From: an uncultured Parabacteroides sp.
GTDB taxonomy: Bacteria > Bacteroidota > Bacteroidia > Bacteroidales > Tannerellaceae
Direction of reading: 5' to 3'
Length of the DNA: 63,559 nucleotides
Assembly: GCA_934725305.1 (NCBI GenBank)
Contig: CAKVBA010000011.1
Coordinates: 1-63,559, forward strand
Shown: piece after piece, positions 7,935-16,675 of the stretch
Layout: each line of letters starts with the position of its first letter
Numbering within the stretch: position 1 is the stretch's first letter
Position numbers and translations under genes: made by a program
Notes under the pieces: model-generated
The model's database searches: none
Told to the model about the DNA's origin: nothing
What the model saw: only the letters and a program-made list of their open reading frames with translations

Positions 7935-8099
7935 GTTTAGGTCAAGACGGATTTACCTGCCAATTCCAGCGGAATCGCCCGTTGCTTTAGGTGGATTTGT
8001 CTCCTGTTTCCAGTAAATTGTAACCCTGAAAAATTACAATAACCTTTCCGTAAGCGTTGCCCCGAGATAGGAAAACCATTGTCCGTTGCGTTCGCCATC

Positions 8100-8154
8100 G
8101 TTCAAATACCGTTCAAACGCGGTTCAAAAAAAGGATGCCGGGCTTTTTCCAAAG
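8100..8154 (-). repeat. 11-bp phased array 7
   Basis: Five 11-bp units on the plus strand: GTTCAAATACC (8100), GTTCAAACGCG (8111), GTTCAAAAAAA (8122), GGATGCCGGGC (8133) and TTTTTCCAAAG (8144). Read on the minus strand this is the same motif order as at 52862-52927 (GGCATC, T run, GAAC repeats). A right half of the 120-bp element follows at 8161. Confidence 0.65.
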
Positions 8155-8160
8155 AGGTAT

Positions 8161-8211
8161 TGAGGTCGAATTCCGAAAGCAACGCAGCCGTTTGTAATTA
8201 TGACACACCGC
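8161..8211 (+). repeat. 120-bp element, right half only (copy B)
   Basis: TGAGGTCGAATTCCGAAAGC, AACGCAGCCG and TTTGTAATTATGACACACCGCC match copies A, C and D. The left half is absent; the 11-bp array lies there instead. The reading frame that crosses this stretch (8079-8393) is a chance frame. Confidence 0.6.
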
Positions 8212-8281
8212 CACTTGGTATCTGTCGCCTAAAAAGCGGTGAAACCCACAGATTTCTATCCTATTTATCCATCGAAACTTC

Positions 8282-8289
8282 TATCTTTG
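8282..8289 (+). promoter_or_regulatory. -7 box of the lysO promoter
   Basis: TATCTTTG, 18 bp upstream of the ATG at 8308. Its position makes the in-frame ATG at 8239 an unlikely start. Confidence 0.6.
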
Positions 8290-8307
8290 CCGAAAAAAAT
8301 AGTTGTT

Positions 8308-8586
8308 ATGTTTACAGTCATTGGGATTATGTTCAGCGGCATCGCCATAGGCTATTTGCTTCGCCGTGTCGAATGGTTACAGCAGATCGGTAAGCCGATT
8401 TCCTATACGATTTTGCTTCTTCTCTTTTTGTTGGGTATTTCGGTGGGAGCCAACAAAGCTATTGTGGAAAATTTGACAACCTTGGGCGGTCAGGCCTTTT
8501 TGTTGGCTTTGGCTGGTACTGTTGGTAGCATGTTGGCTGCCTGGGTTGTCTATCATTATTTCTTTCAGGAAAGGAGGCCGAAATGA
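8308..8586 (+). CDS. lysO: LysO family exporter, N-terminal part
   Basis: 92 aa with three predicted membrane helices: VIGIMFSGIAIGYLLRR, ISYTILLLLFLLGISVGAN and FLLALAGTVGSMLAAWVVYHY. It matches the N-terminal half of the LysO (DUF340) lysine exporters. The ATG at 8308 was preferred to 8239 because a promoter box lies between them and the family begins with this helix. The stop overlaps the next ATG (ATGA), so the two halves are translated together. The split into two genes appears normal for Bacteroidales rather than a frameshift. Confidence 0.82.
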   Translation: MFTVIGIMFSGIAIGYLLRRVEWLQQIGKPISYTILLLLFLLGISVGANKAIVENLTTLGGQAFLLALAGTVGSMLAAWVVYHYFFQERRPK

Positions 8587-9209
8587 AAGGTAGTCTGATA
8601 GTTGTTGCCTTCTTTGCTTTGGGTTGTCTGTTGGGATGGAGCGGGCAATTACCCGATGTTATATTGAATAATAATTTCACCGTTTATGTGCTCTACCTGT
8701 TGATGTTTCAGGTAGGATTGAGTATTGGTAGCGATAAGAAATTGAAAGATATTTTGCGTAGCATACGCCTCAAGCTGTTGTTGGTGCCATTGGCCACAAT
8801 TATAGGCACTTTGTCGGCATCGGCATTGGTGAGTTTATTGCTGACTCAATGGAGTGTCTTCGATTGCATGGCAGTAGGCAGTGGCTTTGCATACTATTCG
8901 TTGTCGTCCATTTTGATTACACAGTTGAAAGAGGCCTCGTTGGGCGTGCAGTTGGCAACCGAATTGGGAACCATTGCTCTGATGGCCAATATAATTCGAG
9001 AGATTATGGCTCTGTTGGGTGCTCCGCTTTATGTTAAATATTTCGGGCGGTTGGCTCCGATTTGTGTGGGAGGCGCCACAACTATGGATACGACATTACC
9101 TATCATTACACGTTATTCAGGTAATGATATGGTGTTTGTATCTATCTTCCATGGTATTCTGGTCGATTTCACCGTTCCGTTTTTTGTCTCTTTCTTCTGT
9201 TCGCTTTAG
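8583..9209 (+). CDS. lysO: LysO family exporter, C-terminal part
   Basis: 208 aa, very hydrophobic, with about six membrane helices. Family motifs include LLMFQVGLSIGSD, GSGFAYYSLSSILITQ, ELGTIALMANIIREI and GGATTMDTTLPIITRYSG. LysO exports L-lysine and toxic analogues across the inner membrane; here the transporter would be a two-subunit complex with the product of 8308-8586. Start codons overlap by four bases, which should give equal amounts. The thioredoxin-rhodanese gene follows 25 bp downstream and may be cotranscribed. Confidence 0.88.
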   Translation: MKGSLIVVAFFALGCLLGWSGQLPDVILNNNFTVYVLYLLMFQVGLSIGSDKKLKDILRSIRLKLLLVPLATIIGTLSASALVSLLLTQWSVFDCMAVGSGFAYYSLSSILITQLKEASLGVQLATELGTIALMANIIREIMALLGAPLYVKYFGRLAPICVGGATTMDTTLPIITRYSGNDMVFVSIFHGILVDFTVPFFVSFFCSL

Positions 9210-9234
9210 TGGATCTTTAAAAAAGAAATGAATT

Positions 9235-10782
9235 ATGAAAAGAATCATTGCCGGTTGTCTGTTTTTATCGTTGGCGGCTTGCAGTCCGAAATCAGCCGAA
9301 ATGGCCATAACACTGCAGAAAGGTCTTGATAGCGAGATGCCGAATGGCATGTTTCGTATTTCGCAGCGTGGATCGAACTCTATTGATGCCATCTATCCGG
9401 AGGTGAAGAATCTTCCTGCCGACTGGTCGGATATACAAATCTATTATATGACAACCGATTTTCCGCAAGCCGTTTTTCAGGCCTATCATGCGGGAGTGAT
9501 CGATCATTCTCTTTATGAAAGCTATTTCGATGCCTGCGGATTAGATACGGCTCAGTATAGCCTCGCGTCTCAACAGCTGTTTGTTCCCATGGCGTTTGGC
9601 GTGAATGCAGCAAAAGATACCTGTTATCTTTTTGATGCCAATGGCAATTATGACTTTTCGGACGACAAGGCTTTTCTGTATAAAGAAAAGCAGCCCATTG
9701 CTGTAGCCTTAGATCGTAAGGCAGATAATGGCGTTATATGGAAGGACACACTATGGGTGGAACCTATCTATCAGAAGAATCAGATGTTTCTTTCTCTTAA
9801 AGAATCTGCCACAGCTACCTTTTCGGTCGGTGGAGAGGAATATACCTGTAAAGTGATACCTTCGGTTTTGCGTTATGGAACGGATGCCTCTATTCAGATT
9901 TCTGATAAGGATACAACGGTTTGGTATGCCGTGGGACAATATGCTCGTTTGGGACAAAGCTATTATCTTATCGACAGCCTTTCACCGATGGGCACTTATA
10001 TGCATCTGACCGAAGATAAAGAGGCTTTATCAAAACCGACATTGCAGGTAGGATTCCGTCCCTATCCGTTTGAAGCGGTAACAACAGCCGGAGATACACT
10101 TCGTTTCCCCGAAGACTTTAAGGGTAAGCAGGTGATGCTGGATTTCTGGTCAACCGGTTGTGGCGCTTGTCGTGTGGAGATGCAGCAGGATTATCCGGAA
10201 CTGTATAAACGATATAAAGATGCAGGTTTTGAAATTCTGTCTATTGCCGATAACAGTGCGCAAGAGATCGAAGAGTTTCGTGAAAGTTGCCCGATGGATT
10301 GGTTGACGGTAGCAGACCGCGACCACAATCGGAAGTTGCAGCAGTTGTATCAGGTCAGTTATTTCCCAACTCTCTATCTGATCAATGAAGAGGGACTAAT
10401 CATAGCTGATGACAAATCGTTGAGAGGTAGCGCTCTGGAGGCCACTTTGCATCGTCTGTTCCCCGAAGTGCCTATCTTTACATCCTATAATCCGGATGAG
10501 TTTGAGCAACTGTTGGAATCGAACCCCGCAATACAGCTGGTCGATGTACGTACCGAGCCGGAATATGCAGCCGGAGCCATTCGTGATGCCCGGCTAATCG
10601 ATGTCAAGAAAGACGATTTTGCTCAGCAGGTTGATGCCCAGTTGGACAAATCTCGTCCGGTGGCCGTCTATTGTCGCGGAGGAGTGCGAAGTCGCAAAGC
10701 TGCCTGGATTTTGATTGATAAAGGCTTCACGGTATATAATCTGGATAAAGGTTATACCAGTTGGGAAAAAGCCAAGAAATAG
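9235..10782 (+). CDS. lipoprotein with thioredoxin-like and rhodanese domains
   Basis: 515 aa. Signal MKRIIAGCLFLSLAAC gives a lipidated Cys16, so the protein faces the periplasm. Residues about 20-270 form a beta-rich domain I do not recognise. Residues about 280-415 form a TlpA-type thioredoxin fold with WSTGCGACRVEM, a CxxC pair near 308-311. Residues about 420-515 form a rhodanese domain with VDVRTEPEYAAGAI and YCRGGVRSRKAA, the Cys near 480 being the expected sulfur-carrying residue. The fusion suggests coupled thiol-disulfide and persulfide chemistry in the periplasm. A strong hairpin follows at 10816. Confidence 0.88.
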   Translation: MKRIIAGCLFLSLAACSPKSAEMAITLQKGLDSEMPNGMFRISQRGSNSIDAIYPEVKNLPADWSDIQIYYMTTDFPQAVFQAYHAGVIDHSLYESYFDACGLDTAQYSLASQQLFVPMAFGVNAAKDTCYLFDANGNYDFSDDKAFLYKEKQPIAVALDRKADNGVIWKDTLWVEPIYQKNQMFLSLKESATATFSVGGEEYTCKVIPSVLRYGTDASIQISDKDTTVWYAVGQYARLGQSYYLIDSLSPMGTYMHLTEDKEALSKPTLQVGFRPYPFEAVTTAGDTLRFPEDFKGKQVMLDFWSTGCGACRVEMQQDYPELYKRYKDAGFEILSIADNSAQEIEEFRESCPMDWLTVADRDHNRKLQQLYQVSYFPTLYLINEEGLIIADDKSLRGSALEATLHRLFPEVPIFTSYNPDEFEQLLESNPAIQLVDVRTEPEYAAGAIRDARLIDVKKDDFAQQVDAQLDKSRPVAVYCRGGVRSRKAAWILIDKGFTVYNLDKGYTSWEKAKK

Positions 10783-10789
10783 GTACAAA

Positions 10790-10812
10790 GTGGTTCCTAA
10801 TTCTGACACACT
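10790..10812 (-). repeat. 120-bp element, left end only
   Basis: Read on the minus strand the segment gives GTGTGTCAGAATTAGGAACC, matching the left end of the copy at 33999 (GGTGCGTCAGAATTGGC) and lying beside a GAGGCTG hairpin in the same relative order. Confidence 0.45.
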
Positions 10813-10815
10813 TTG

Positions 10816-10860
10816 CGAGGCTGCATCCAATTTGTTATTTTGATTCAGCCTCGCCCTTTT
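10816..10860 (+). terminator. terminator after the thioredoxin-rhodanese gene
   Basis: CGAGGCTG (10816-10823) pairs with CAGCCTCG (10846-10853), followed by CCCTTTT. It is one of several hairpins of the GGCTGCATC type in the window (31173, 38754, 39371). Confidence 0.75.
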
Positions 10861-10944
10861 GTGTAAAAGCTCGCATCCTTTTTTAGAAAAGGGCGCACCC
10901 TTTTTGGAAAAAGGTCGGCATCTTTTTTTTAACAGTATTTTAAC
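10857..10944 (+). repeat. 22-bp array 5 (four units, T-tract subfamily)
   Basis: Units start at 10857, 10879, 10901 and 10923. Each begins with a T tract of 4-8 bases; the first three end CGCATCC, GCGCACCC and CGGCATC. Units 2 and 3 recur in swapped order at 52818-52861. The rest of 10945-11200 shows no gene. Confidence 0.75.
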
Positions 10945-11200
10945 GGCATTCAAAGAAGGAGAATTGGCACTCCGTTTTTACAGGAAAATGCCCCTGTTTT
11001 TAGCATTAATTCTGCCGACCGTAGGAGAATAATAAAGATGTATTTCGTCGTGAGAACTCTGTTTTTCGTGAACACAGAAAGTGTAGAAACGTCATGCAGA
11101 TAGGATAGAGGTAGAGCTTTTGGGCAGAAGATAAAATGGAAGACAGCTCAAGAGGGTAAATATAAAGTTCAAACCGTTTCTATATATGCCTTTTATTCTA

Positions 11201-11208
11201 TACATTTG
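11201..11208 (+). promoter_or_regulatory. -7 box of the dxs promoter
   Basis: TACATTTG, 18 bp before the dxs start; the trk genes probably share this transcript. Confidence 0.65.
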
Positions 11209-11226
11209 CCATAAAAAAGAGCTCGT

Positions 11227-13116
11227 ATGGCAGAAAACAAGGATGAACACATATTAAACAGCATCGATTATCCCGCAGATTTGAGAAATTTGCCACAAGA
11301 TAAGTTGGGTGAGGTGTGCGCCGAGTTGCGTCAATATATCATTGACGTATTGTCGGTGAATCCGGGTCACCTGGGTGCAAGTTTAGGTACAGTTGAATTG
11401 ACAGTCGCATTACATTATGTATTTAATACACCCTATGATCGGATTGTTTGGGATGTCGGTCATCAAGCCTATGGGCACAAGATATTGACCGGACGACGTG
11501 ACGCTTTCCGCACATTGCGTCGCTTGGGAGGTCTCAGTGGATTCCCTAATCCGTCAGAGAGTGAATACGATGCGTTTGTGGCAGGTCATGCTTCAAACTC
11601 TATTTCGGCAGCTATGGGTATGTCGGTTGCTTCGGCTTTGCGCGAAGAGAAAGACCGTCATGTGATCGCTGTGATCGGAGACGGCGCCATGACCGGAGGA
11701 TTGGCTTTCGAGGGGCTGAATAATGCATCGGCCAACCCGAATAATCTGTTGATTATTCTGAATGACAATGATATGGCCATCGATCATAGTGTGGGTGGCT
11801 TGAGCCAGTATTTGGTAGATATAACGACCAGTCAGACCTACAACAAGATGCGGTATGATCTGTATCGCGGATTGAGAAAGATGAATCTGATCAACGAGGG
11901 TCGTCGTGCGAATATATTACGCTTCAATAACAGCCTGAAGGCTCTATTGACGCAACAACATAATCTGTTTGAAGGATTCAGTATCCGTTATTTTGGTCCG
12001 GTGGACGGTCATGATGTCGATTATCTGATTAAGGTGTTGAATGATATCAAGGATCTGCAGGGGCCGAAACTGCTGCATATCAAGACCAAGAAGGGCAAGG
12101 GCTATAAGCCGGCCGAAGAGTCGGCCACGATATGGCATGCACCGGGCAAGTTCAATAAAGAAACCGGACAGCGCTTGGTGAAACATAGCTTGAACGAACC
12201 GCAGTTGTATCAAGATGTGTTTGGCCACACTTTGGTTGAGCTGGCCGAAGAGGACGAGCGTATTGTCGGAATCACTCCGGCTATGCCTACCGGTTGCTCC
12301 ATGACCTATATGATGAAGGCCTTCCCTAATCGGGCATTTGATGTGGGAATTGCTGAAGGACATGCCGTTACTTTCTCAGCCGGATTGGCCAAAGAGGGAA
12401 TGATACCGTTTTGTAACATCTATTCCTCTTTTATGCAGCGAGCCTATGATATGGTGATTCACGATGTGGCTTTGCAGAATCTGCACATGGTGATCTGTCT
12501 GGATCGTGCCGGATTGGTGGGTGAAGATGGCGCAACGCATCATGGCGTCTTTGACTTGGCCTATTTGCGTCCGATACCCAATCTGATTATTTCGTCTCCG
12601 CTGAATGAGTGGGATCTGCGTAATCTGATGTTGACCGGTTATAAAGAGGCAACCGGTCCGTTCGTGATCCGCTATCCGCGTGGAAAAGGCGAGAAGTCCG
12701 ATTGGCAGAACAAGATGGAACTGATTCCGATTGGCAAGGGCCGCAAATTGTGTGAAGGCGAAGATGTGGCTGTTCTTTCATTGGGACCTATCGGCAACGA
12801 GGTGATAAAGGCTATTGCGAAGGTAGAATCTGAAGGTCGTTCAGTGGCCCATTATGACATGATTTATCTGAAACCGATTGACGAAGAGTTACTGCATGAA
12901 GTGGGCCGCAAGTTCAAGCGTGTTGTGACTGTCGAGAATGGTACGATAAACGGAGGTTTGGGCAGTGCTGTCTTGGAATTTATGGCCGATCATGGCTATA
13001 CTCCTCAGGTAAAGCGTATCGGTGTACCCGACCGTTTTATAGAGCATGGTTCTGTCCCTGAGTTATATAAACTATGCGGATTGGATGCCGAAAGCATAGC
13101 GAAAGAATTAATGTGA
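11227..13116 (+). CDS. dxs: 1-deoxy-D-xylulose-5-phosphate synthase
   Basis: 629 aa, full length. It condenses pyruvate and glyceraldehyde 3-phosphate to DXP, the first step of the non-mevalonate isoprenoid pathway, and DXP also feeds thiamine and pyridoxal synthesis. Visible features are the thiamine-diphosphate and Mg motif [17 protein letters not shown] with the NDN that closes it ([15 protein letters not shown]), the active-site His regions PGHLGASLG and [15 protein letters not shown], and the transketolase pyrimidine-binding part [15 protein letters not shown]. trkA follows 10 bp later. Confidence 0.98.
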   Translation: MAENKDEHILNSIDYPADLRNLPQDKLGEVCAELRQYIIDVLSVNPGHLGASLGTVELTVALHYVFNTPYDRIVWDVGHQAYGHKILTGRRDAFRTLRRLGGLSGFPNPSESEYDAFVAGHASNSISAAMGMSVASALREEKDRHVIAVIGDGAMTGGLAFEGLNNASANPNNLLIILNDNDMAIDHSVGGLSQYLVDITTSQTYNKMRYDLYRGLRKMNLINEGRRANILRFNNSLKALLTQQHNLFEGFSIRYFGPVDGHDVDYLIKVLNDIKDLQGPKLLHIKTKKGKGYKPAEESATIWHAPGKFNKETGQRLVKHSLNEPQLYQDVFGHTLVELAEEDERIVGITPAMPTGCSMTYMMKAFPNRAFDVGIAEGHAVTFSAGLAKEGMIPFCNIYSSFMQRAYDMVIHDVALQNLHMVICLDRAGLVGEDGATHHGVFDLAYLRPIPNLIISSPLNEWDLRNLMLTGYKEATGPFVIRYPRGKGEKSDWQNKMELIPIGKGRKLCEGEDVAVLSLGPIGNEVIKAIAKVESEGRSVAHYDMIYLKPIDEELLHEVGRKFKRVVTVENGTINGGLGSAVLEFMADHGYTPQVKRIGVPDRFIEHGSVPELYKLCGLDAESIAKELM

Positions 13117-13126
13117 TTTATAATAT

Positions 13127-14464
13127 ATGAAGATTATTATAGCCGGCGCCGGTGAAGTGGGAACACATTTGGCTAAAATGTTGTCCCAAGAGAATCAGGA
13201 CATCATCTTGATGGACCCGGATGAAGAACGTTTGAACTTTACGAACTCATCCATGGAGATTTTGCCGATGGTTGGAAATCCTACCTCTTTGAGAGATTTG
13301 GAAGAAGCCGGCATCAGACGTGCTGATCTGTTTGTTAGTGTTACTCCTGAAGAGACGACCAATGTGACGGCTTGTATGCTGGCTCACAATTTAGGAGCTC
13401 ACCGCACATTGGCACGTATCAACAATTATGAATATCTGTTGCCTCGAAATAAGGAGCTGTTTGAGAAGTTAGGCATCAATTCGATGATCTATCCGGAGAT
13501 GCTGGCAGCCAAAGAGATTGTGACGGCGGTGCGTCGTCCTTGGGCTCGTCAGTATTGGGAGCTGTTTGGTGGCGCTTTGATTTTGATTGGCGTGAAGGTT
13601 CGCGACAATTCCCGGTTGGTAAATCACCAGTTGTCTGAATTGTTGAATGAACAGAAGCTTTATCATATTGTAGCCATTAAGCGTAAAAACGAGACTATTA
13701 TTCCACGAGGAAGCGACCATATTGAATCGGGCGATATTCTTTTCTTTACGACTACCCGTTCGCATATCGAAGATGTGAGAATGCATGCCGGAAAGAAAAA
13801 TCCTGAAGTAAAGAAGGTGATAATCATGGGCGGAAGCCGTATCGCCATTCGTACATGTCAGTATCTGCCCAATAATATCCGCGTGAAGGTGATTGAGGTG
13901 GATAAAGAAAAGAGTCACCGCATAGCCGAAGTGGTGCCCAGCAATGTGCTGATCATCAATGGAGATGGTCGCGACACCGATTTGTTGATGCAGGAGGGAA
14001 TCAAGGATGCACAGGCCTTTATCGCGCTGAATGAAAATTCAAGTACGAATATATTGGCATGCTTGGCTGCCAAGCGCTTTGGTGTGTTCAAGACTATTGC
14101 CAAGGTAGAAAATATCGACTATATCTCATTGGCCGAGAGTCTGGATATTGGTTCGATTATCAACAAGAAGCTGATAGCAGCCAGCCATATCTATCAGTTC
14201 CTGTTGGATGCAGATGTCTCTAATGTGAAATGTCTGGCCTTTGCCAATGCCGATGTGGCCGAATTGGTGGCTCGTCCTAACTCAAAGATCACCAAGAAGC
14301 AGGTAAAAGATTTGCGTCTGCCTCACGACTTGACGTTAGGAGGATTGATCCGTGATGGCGAGCCTATGATGATTAAGGGTGATACACAGATTCAGGCCTA
14401 CGACCATGTGGTTGTCTTTTGTTTGGATACTGCGATGCGCAAGTTGGAAGACTATTTTAATTAA
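13127..14464 (+). CDS. trkA: Trk potassium uptake, NAD-binding regulatory subunit
   Basis: 445 aa, with two tandem RCK modules. The first Rossmann fold opens MKIIIAGAGEVGTHLAKML (GxGxxG), and the second opens near residue 230 with KKVIIMGGSRIAIRTCQYL. Each is followed by a TrkA-C segment (DNSRLVNHQLSEL and PNSKITKKQVKDLRLP). It binds nucleotides on the cytoplasmic side and gates TrkH. It lies between dxs and trkH; the gap to trkH is a single base, so the two subunits are coupled. Confidence 0.97.
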   Translation: MKIIIAGAGEVGTHLAKMLSQENQDIILMDPDEERLNFTNSSMEILPMVGNPTSLRDLEEAGIRRADLFVSVTPEETTNVTACMLAHNLGAHRTLARINNYEYLLPRNKELFEKLGINSMIYPEMLAAKEIVTAVRRPWARQYWELFGGALILIGVKVRDNSRLVNHQLSELLNEQKLYHIVAIKRKNETIIPRGSDHIESGDILFFTTTRSHIEDVRMHAGKKNPEVKKVIIMGGSRIAIRTCQYLPNNIRVKVIEVDKEKSHRIAEVVPSNVLIINGDGRDTDLLMQEGIKDAQAFIALNENSSTNILACLAAKRFGVFKTIAKVENIDYISLAESLDIGSIINKKLIAASHIYQFLLDADVSNVKCLAFANADVAELVARPNSKITKKQVKDLRLPHDLTLGGLIRDGEPMMIKGDTQIQAYDHVVVFCLDTAMRKLEDYFN

Positions 14465-14465
14465 T

Positions 14466-15920
14466 ATGCTGAACGTACGTTTTATCTTTAAGATGTTGGG
14501 GATGATGTTCATCCTTGAAACGTTGTTTATGTTGATGGCGGCGGCTGTGGCCTTCTTCTATGAGGGAGAAGACTTTTCTCCGTTATTGATATCGAGTGGA
14601 ATTTTGTTTGGTGCCGGTCTTTTGTTTTATCTGATTGGCATTCACGCCAATGAGCATTCAGCCGGACGTCGAGAGGGAATGTTGACCGTTACCTTTACAT
14701 GGGTATTGTTGTCGTTCTTCGGTATGCTTCCCTTTTATTTAGGTGGTTATATCGATAATGTAACCGATGCTTTTTTCGAGACGATGTCGGGGTTTACCAC
14801 TACCGGCTCCACCATTTTAACGGATATAGAGGCTTTGCCCAAAGGGATTTTGTTTTGGCGCAGCCTTACCCAGTGGCAGGGCGGTATCGGTATGGTGGTA
14901 TTTTCCGTTGCACTGTTGCCTATCTTTGGAGGAGGTGCCAGTCAGATGTTTGATGCCGAGACACCGGGTATCACGCATGAACGTTTTCGTCCGCGTATCA
15001 CGCAAGTGGCCAAGCGTTTGTGGGGTGTTTATATGTTTTTGACACTGTGTGTGATCGGGCTGCTGTGGGCAGGTCCGATGGATCTGTATGATGCCGTCAA
15101 TCATGGAATCACTACCATTTCGACAGGAGGCTATTCTACTAAGAATGCCAGTGTTGCTTATTTTAATTCACCTTATGTTGAGTATGTGATTACTGCATTC
15201 ATGTTTATTGGTGCCACCAATATGACATTGATATACTTCCTGTTTAATGGACAAGTTAAGAAGCTGTTTAAAGATGAAGAGCTTCGTTGGTTTGTCTGTT
15301 TTGTGGGTTTGACTATTGCCGTTACGATGGGCTGGATTTTGTCACAAGGATTCGTACATGATTTTGAGGTGGCTTTCCGTAAGTCAGCTTTTCAGATAGT
15401 GACGTTGATTTCTACCTGCGGTTTTGCCACTGACGATTATATTCCATGGGGGCCTTTCTTTTGGGTGATTACACTAATAGTGATGTCTATCTGTGGTTGT
15501 GCCGGTTCGACTTGTGGTGGACTGAAGATGGGTCGTTTTGTTATTTTGACAAAGAATCTTTCTAATGAGTTTAAGAAGCAGACCCATCCGAATGCGGTTA
15601 TACCGGTGCGCATGAATGGACATGCGGTTTCCAGCCATGTGGTTCATCGGGTTCTGGCTTTTTTCTTCGCTTATGTCGTATTGATTGTGGTTAGCAGTCT
15701 GGTGCTTTCATTAGACGGTATGGGTTTCGAGGAGAGTGTGAGTGCAGCTATCTCTGCTATCAGTAACGTCGGACCCGGTTTGGGATCGATAGGTCCTGTG
15801 AACAACTTCTCGCAAGTTCCGGATATCTCAAAGTGGTTTCTCTCTTTCCTGATGATGATTGGTCGTCTGGAAATCTTTACGGTATTAACTATTCTGGTTC
15901 CAGGCTTTTGGAAGCAATGA
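14466..15920 (+). CDS. trkH: Trk potassium uptake, membrane subunit
   Basis: 484 aa when started at ATG 14466, directly after the trkA stop; a longer frame to 14379 runs inside trkA and was not used. About ten or more membrane helices. Selectivity-filter loops of the TrkH/KtrB family are visible: TMSGFTTTGSTIL, HGITTISTGGYSTKN, TLISTCGFATDD and ISAISNVGPGLGSIG. It forms the K+ channel of the inner membrane, gated by TrkA. Confidence 0.96.
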   Translation: MLNVRFIFKMLGMMFILETLFMLMAAAVAFFYEGEDFSPLLISSGILFGAGLLFYLIGIHANEHSAGRREGMLTVTFTWVLLSFFGMLPFYLGGYIDNVTDAFFETMSGFTTTGSTILTDIEALPKGILFWRSLTQWQGGIGMVVFSVALLPIFGGGASQMFDAETPGITHERFRPRITQVAKRLWGVYMFLTLCVIGLLWAGPMDLYDAVNHGITTISTGGYSTKNASVAYFNSPYVEYVITAFMFIGATNMTLIYFLFNGQVKKLFKDEELRWFVCFVGLTIAVTMGWILSQGFVHDFEVAFRKSAFQIVTLISTCGFATDDYIPWGPFFWVITLIVMSICGCAGSTCGGLKMGRFVILTKNLSNEFKKQTHPNAVIPVRMNGHAVSSHVVHRVLAFFFAYVVLIVVSSLVLSLDGMGFEESVSAAISAISNVGPGLGSIGPVNNFSQVPDISKWFLSFLMMIGRLEIFTVLTILVPGFWKQ

Positions 15921-15992
15921 TTGTTGTTGAGACATAAGCGTGTAAATGTAAGGTTTTAGTGTTAAAAAAGCCTTGAGATATACGCTTTTGTG

Positions 15993-16000
15993 TACATTTG
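15993..16000 (+). promoter_or_regulatory. -7 box of the ruvA-sprA promoter
   Basis: TACATTTG, 38 bp before ruvA. Confidence 0.6.
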
Positions 16001-16038
16001 CGTTATAATTAGGTGTGAATTCTAAGAAATATTAGCTG

Positions 16039-16632
16039 ATGATCGAATATATAAAGGGTGAGGTTGTTGAACTTACTCCTGCCCGTATGATTATGGAATG
16101 TGCAGGGATTGGTTATGAATTGAACATATCGCTCAATACATATAGTGCTTATACAGGGGAACCGACAGGGAAGATTTATGTCTATGAGGTGATTCGAGAA
16201 GACGCCCATCTGTTGTTCGGCTTTTCTGAAAAGGTTGAGCGTGAACTGTTCCTTCTGTTAATCTCAGTCTCAGGTGTAGGTCCTAATACTGCCCGTATGA
16301 TTTTGTCGTCATTGCCTCCGTCGGAATTGGTTCAAGTCATTGCCTCTAAGAACGAGGCCGCTCTGACGGCCGTTAAGGGGATTGGGTTGAAGACGGCTCA
16401 GCGTATTTTGGTGGATTTGAAGAATAAAGTAAAATCGATGGAGTCGATTTCTGGAGTCGATGCGATGCATCCCGTCGTTACAGATTCGGCGGTTGCCGAA
16501 GAGGCGGTTGCCGCTTTGGTTATGTTGGGCTTCCAGAAGACAGCTTCACAGAAGGCTGTTACATCCATTTTGAAGGAATTACCGATTATGCCAGTCGAGC
16601 AAGTTATTAAAGCGGCGCTACGCATGTTGTAA
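16039..16632 (+). CDS. ruvA: Holliday junction helicase subunit RuvA
   Basis: 197 aa, the usual length. The N-terminal OB domain ([21 protein letters not shown]), the helix-hairpin-helix segments [16 protein letters not shown] and [19 protein letters not shown], and the C-terminal RuvB-binding domain (about 150-197) are all present. RuvA tetramers grip four-way junctions and recruit RuvB for branch migration. sprA follows 43 bp later on the same strand, a common arrangement in Bacteroidetes. Confidence 0.98.
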   Translation: MIEYIKGEVVELTPARMIMECAGIGYELNISLNTYSAYTGEPTGKIYVYEVIREDAHLLFGFSEKVERELFLLLISVSGVGPNTARMILSSLPPSELVQVIASKNEAALTAVKGIGLKTAQRILVDLKNKVKSMESISGVDAMHPVVTDSAVAEEAVAALVMLGFQKTASQKAVTSILKELPIMPVEQVIKAALRML

Positions 16633-16675
16633 TAAGGATCTGTTAGACCGATGAGTTGGTAAGTTGTTGTTAGAC

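Noticed and set aside
8079..8393. Plus-strand frame of 104 codons
   Set aside because: It crosses repeat elements and the lysO promoter and overlaps lysO in another frame; the residues show no coding character.
8308..9209. LysO split as a frameshift
   Set aside because: The halves overlap by ATGA with a proper start; a two-gene form appears normal in Bacteroidales.
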